Below are positions 60,179 through 64,000 of a stretch of 64,000 nt of DNA, piece by piece (position 1 is the first letter of the stretch; every line of letters begins with the position of its first letter). Source of the DNA: Euglena gracilis (Eukaryota; Euglenida; Euglenophyceae; Euglenales); the NCBI GenBank assembly GCA_039621445.1, contig CP154956.1:17365562-17429561 (forward strand), in the 5' to 3' direction. A program made the translations under genes and the position numbers. The notes under the pieces were generated by a model. The model was not told the origin of the DNA. It made no database searches and was given only the letters and a program-made list of their open reading frames with translations.

Positions 60179-60475
60179 GTCTATCGCCTTGCGCCACCCG
60201 CAGGGGGGTGGGATGAAAATGCTATTTTTAGCACTTGTCGCGATTTCGGCAATTTTTTGGGTCCCCCGGGCCCCCCCCCCCCGGGGGTGGGTGGGTGGGG
60301 GGACCCCCCTGCTCCTCTTAAAAAAAAACAACTGTATCTTACAACCCTGCATCTTTAAAAAAAACCCTGATTGGCAGGCCATTTCCCTGTGGGGAGAGTG
60401 CGGGGAGGCAATGTAGCGGCAGATTTTCGAGTCCTGTTTTCGCGAAAACTCTGAAAAAAGGAAATTGAGTTTTCG

Positions 60476-61015
60476 CAATCCCTCGAGGCAAACCGACAAG
60501 GGAGGAAGGGACACCGAGGGCGAAGCACAAAGAAATTGTCAGTCCATAGTGCCGCCTCCTCGGACCTGGCTATGGATGTATGCAGTCCGAGGACCTTAGG
60601 GAACCGGGAGGGCATGACCAGGAGGGCTCGTACTCCCTCAAGGCAAACCGACCAGGGAGGAAGATACACCGAGGGCGAAGCACAAAGACCTTGTGAAGCC
60701 ATGCCTTGCTCGCCGGCGGTGTTTTGTGATTTATTTAGCGCTAGGAGTCTCTGCTTAGTGCGGCCTCGCCGGAGTTGGCTGACGCTGCTCCTCCGACTTG
60801 GCGACGTGGCTTCTTGAACCTGGGGGGGTCCCCCCCTCTTCCCCCCCCCTGGCACCAATTGCCGAGCGGAGGGAATTTAAAGAAAAACTTTTCTTTTAGG
60901 GGTGGGGGGGTGGGGCTCGCAAGGTCTTTGTGCTTCGCCCTCGGTGTCCCTTCCTCCCTGGCCGGTTTTCCTCGAGGGAGTAAGGGACACCTCGGGCTCC
61001 GCACTTTTCCCTTGT
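60476..61015. repeat. GGGCGAAGCACAAAGA module cluster, second copy
   Basis: Counterpart of 16870-17420. The linker at 60856-60910 differs from 17250-17300 by a cluster of substitutions. Confidence 0.6.
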
Positions 61016-62039
61016 GAGGCCTGATTGTGCACTGAAAAAAGGTGGGCCAGGGCATTTTGTTGGCTGTTTGGGCAGCCACGCTCCGGCCTGGAAGAGGCTC
61101 CGAAAGTGAAAGTTTGGGAAATGGCTGAGTGACGCCCGAAAATGGATATCTTTGGATAGCGCTCTGGAAGGCGCATCCAATGATATGGGGGGCTGGCTGT
61201 GGAATTGCAGATTTCCAGGTGCCATCCGCCAGATTTTTCCAAATTAAGAGATCCCAGCTTGGTAAGAAAAGGGTCTGTGGACGCGCAGACCAAATCCTCC
61301 CCAATTGGAAGAGAGTCCAGCACACATACATACAGAAATGGACTTAGGGTATATGGTTCAGCCATAGACCCTAGCCATGGAGGTTGGGATTTTCCCCAAA
61401 TCAGACTGTGGATGATCAGAGGGTTGGACAGGTTGGCCACAGGGTCTGGAGGTTTAAGGCCTCTAGACCAGCTAATTCCTCAACAAACACCACCTAAAGG
61501 CCTCCAGTGTAGCTGGGAGTCCTGAAGGGAGGTTTTGAGGGGAGGTTTTGGACGTCCACAGGGTCTACACCTGTGCATTGTTCAGAAACTCGCCCTGAAA
61601 AGCAAATGGGGGGCTGGCTGTGACCATGCAGCAGAATGGTTGCACCAGTTTTTTCGTAATCCAGCAGAATTTTTTCTGCCTGGCGCAGGTCCAGGTTGGC
61701 TCTGGGTTTTGGGTGGGTGGACAATTTTGGGGGATTTACCCAGGGGTGTTGAATTCCATTTTTTATCAATTGACATGTTGCCGGGGGGCATTTTTTGTCC
61801 AAAATTTTAGACTTTTCTGAAGTCTCTGGTACAGGGGGGTGTCTCCCCATTTTTCCTCCATGGAATGCATTTTCCCAACTAGATGATTTTCTGGGTGCTG
61901 GGTCGGGGGTGTTGGACATTACTGCTCCTAGGGATTGAACATTCTGTCAGGGATGTTGGGGGGTGTGCATGCTCTGCTTGCTGGCTCTCTGATTCCTCCA
62001 CTTTCTTGTTGGCGTTGTCAAATGACATACCACAGGGCC

Positions 62040-63040
62040 TCCACAGGGGGGTTGATCTAGCCAGAACCCAGCGCAAAATCAGTTTCGTGGGGGGAAAAAA
62101 TTTCGTTTTATTTCAAAGGAAAGGGTGGCAGTGCCCAAGGTGGGATGAGATTTTGAATTTGCCACACAGCCCCCTCATAAGCCGCTGGCATTTAATGACA
62201 GAATATGTGGGAAGGACAGCCCACATGGTTGGGCACAAGAATAATTTTTTATGGTCTTTGGATGGTAAAAGACCTTTGACCCCAGACAGAGTGAATTCCC
62301 TCTCCAAAAGAAGTGTTGCAAGAGGGTGGGGTGGACACCAACCATTGGAAACCCCACAGCACCAGAGGGGCTGTGGTTTTATGGTGGAAGAATGCTGGGT
62401 TGAAAGTGGAAGAAGTCCAGCAGCTGGGTCAGTAGAAAAATTTTGAAGCTTTTCAGGCCCATTATTTGAGGCTGGGAGTCGTATCGAAAATTCAAAAAAT
62501 TATGGCCCAAACGGGGGTGCACAGTACCTCACCATCTCAGTGCGGAGCCCGAATGGTCTCGGACTCTCACGACAGAGGAAGGGGGACGAAGGGACCAAGA
62601 GGGCGAAGCACAAGAAGATGGTGAGCCCACATGGTGGGCTCACAAGAAGCCCACAAGAAGCCCACCCGAAAAATCAGCAGAAAACGAAAGACATCCCAGC
62701 CAGAAAGGAGACCCCCAACCAAACGACCCCACACAAACCCCCAGAACACACCAGGAAGGGACAGGCCTCCCCGCCTCCGGGGGGGGGGGCCACCAAGCGA
62801 CCATGGGAGAGAGGGGGGGGGGGGGGGGGGGGGCAACGACGGTTCAGCTTCGCAAAGGTGTCGGAGGAGGCGTCATAATGGGCAAATCCGGCAACAAAGG
62901 CGCAGTAAGAAGCACCCCCCCGCACACAAGCACACACAAGCACACCAGCGCAACAGCCAGCAAATAAAGCAGGACCTTACCATCTTCTTGTGCTTCGCCC
63001 TCTGGTCCTTCCTCCCCCTTCCTCCGTCGTGGGAGTCCGA
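62040..63040 (+). mobile_element. 5'-truncated DIRS fragment, second copy
   Basis: Counterpart of 18431-19431: recombinase remnant (LHRGVDLART; WKPHSTRGAG region), terminal blocks and the inverted 3' end closing with GTGGGAGTCCGA. The same TAG interrupts the recombinase. Confidence 0.75.
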
Positions 63041-63177
63041 AGGCATGGCCTCACAAGGTCTTTGTTCTTCGCCGGTGAGCAAGGCATGGCCTCACAATTG
63101 CAAAGTTCCGAGCCCGAGTTGTCCATCTTTCTGCAAAGGTCAGCAAAGCCGAGGCGGCGCCACGCAGGTACTCCTAT

Positions 63178-63962
63178 AACATCTAAGTAAAGCACTTCTC
63201 TGTCTCCACTTAGTGAGGGCCCCTCCTCCTGACAGAGTCTGGGGCCCGTAAGACCTGGTTCAGGGATTGCTGACTGCCCCATGAGTGTTCCAGAGGCCAC
63301 AAGGGAAAAGATCCAAGGGGCCCCGACCTGGCCTCAAAGGGACCTTGCCTGGGCATTGCAACAGCATGCCACCCCATAGGCCGGTGGACCCGCTCCGGAC
63401 AAGCACTGGGCGAACACCCATTTAAGAAGATTGGTAGTGTTTCAGAAATCCTGGGAGGCCTAAGGAAGGGCTAACCGCACTATGCCTTCCCTCCCGAGTG
63501 CACACCGGTGGGCTGTTCTCCAAAAGCAACCAATGGTTTTCCTGCTGGGGGCGCCTTCGACATGTCCCTCCATGCCCCCTGTGGATTTAGTTCACGGGTG
63601 TTTGGGCAGATGGGTCACAGCCTTATGATAGGGGGGCACCCCCCCCAGGCACCAGGAGGGATCCCAAGTGTTCATGCATATTCCCACCCCACCTCAAGTG
63701 GTAAGCAAAGATGGTGAACCCCCCCAAGATCCTGGGATGGTAGCCCCCCTTCACCCCATGCCGCAGGCTGCCACCATCCCCAGACAAAGGCCAGTGATTG
63801 TCCCCCTCCTTTTCCAGAATGCCTCAAGCCAGTCCTTTGTTTTTTTGCGATGGCCCCCTGCGGTCGAATATCCTAAAGGCCATCCTGGGCCCCATCTTCC
63901 CCTCCTGCGGAAACAACCAGGTGTATGGAAAAGGTGGTGGGGACCACAAACCTTTTTACTGG
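63178..63962. other. Copy-specific ~785-bp segment of unknown nature
   Basis: Between matched flanks (ACTCCTA on the left; GGCGAGCAAGGCATGGCCTC on the right) the first copy has about 85 bp and this copy about 785 bp of unrelated DNA. Open frames on both strands are short and unrecognised. No inverted ends or long terminal repeats are visible. It could be an insertion in this copy or a different member of the module cluster. Confidence 0.55.
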
Positions 63963-64000
63963 GCGAGCAAGGCATGGCCTCAAAAGGGCACAGTGCGGAG

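Larger units (their letters stand above)
46444..63176 (+). repeat. Second copy of the 2846-19566 block
   Basis: Collinear and nearly identical over 16.7 kb, same orientation. Differences are mostly homopolymer lengths and few-base indels (for example 9417-9430 versus 53015-53031, where CACCGCCG is replaced by A-run) plus clustered substitutions at 12750-12850 versus 56350-56460. All elements of copy 1 recur: b5 exon 2, families A-E7 repeats, hAT pseudogene, long-TIR element and DIRS fragment. Confidence 0.95.

Overview
This window is eukaryotic nuclear DNA. It is very repeat-rich, full of G/C homopolymers and microsatellites, has genes in many short GC-rich exons, and shows no operons or bacterial signals. 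Two host genes can be read with confidence: the C-terminal cytochrome b5 domain of a desaturase-like protein (+ strand, 2071-3025) and a major facilitator transporter in at least 12 exons (- strand, 31826-46430). Most introns of these host genes cannot be spliced by GT-AG without a frameshift. They are bounded by short terminal inverted repeats instead. In five of them a CAG sits at intron positions +6 to +8 and a CTG at -9 to -7, and excision there restores frame and family motifs. Transposon genes in the same window use ordinary GT-AG introns. Conventional plus nonconventional introns in one genome is best known from euglenids, so a euglenid such as Euglena is my leading guess (inference, about 60%).

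Layout. 1-2070: repeats only. 2071-3025: cytochrome b5 exons. 2846-19566: a 16.7 kb block of small inverted-repeat elements, a decayed hAT transposase (9122-10880), hairpin elements and a 3' DIRS fragment (18431-19431). 19808-28282: one transposon with 34-bp terminal inverted repeats, subterminal 21-bp repeats, a 3-bp target duplication and an intron-containing PIF/Harbinger-like DDE transposase. It is split by a complete but frameshifted DIRS-type tyrosine-recombinase retrotransposon (22950-27735, - strand). 28283-31825: low-complexity and repeat DNA. 31826-46430: the MFS gene, whose introns hold a non-autonomous hAT element with an 8-bp duplication (35663-37268), a Tc1/mariner-like element with TA duplication (37402-38077) and other repeats. 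46431-46443: assembly gap. 46444-63176: near-identical second copy of the 2846-19566 block. 63177-64000: copy-specific insertion.

The second copy differs mainly in homopolymer length and small indels. It starts exactly at the gap, inside the cytochrome b5 intron, and the same gap cuts off the 5' end of the MFS gene. An alternative haplotype placed in tandem by the assembler is at least as likely as a real segmental duplication.
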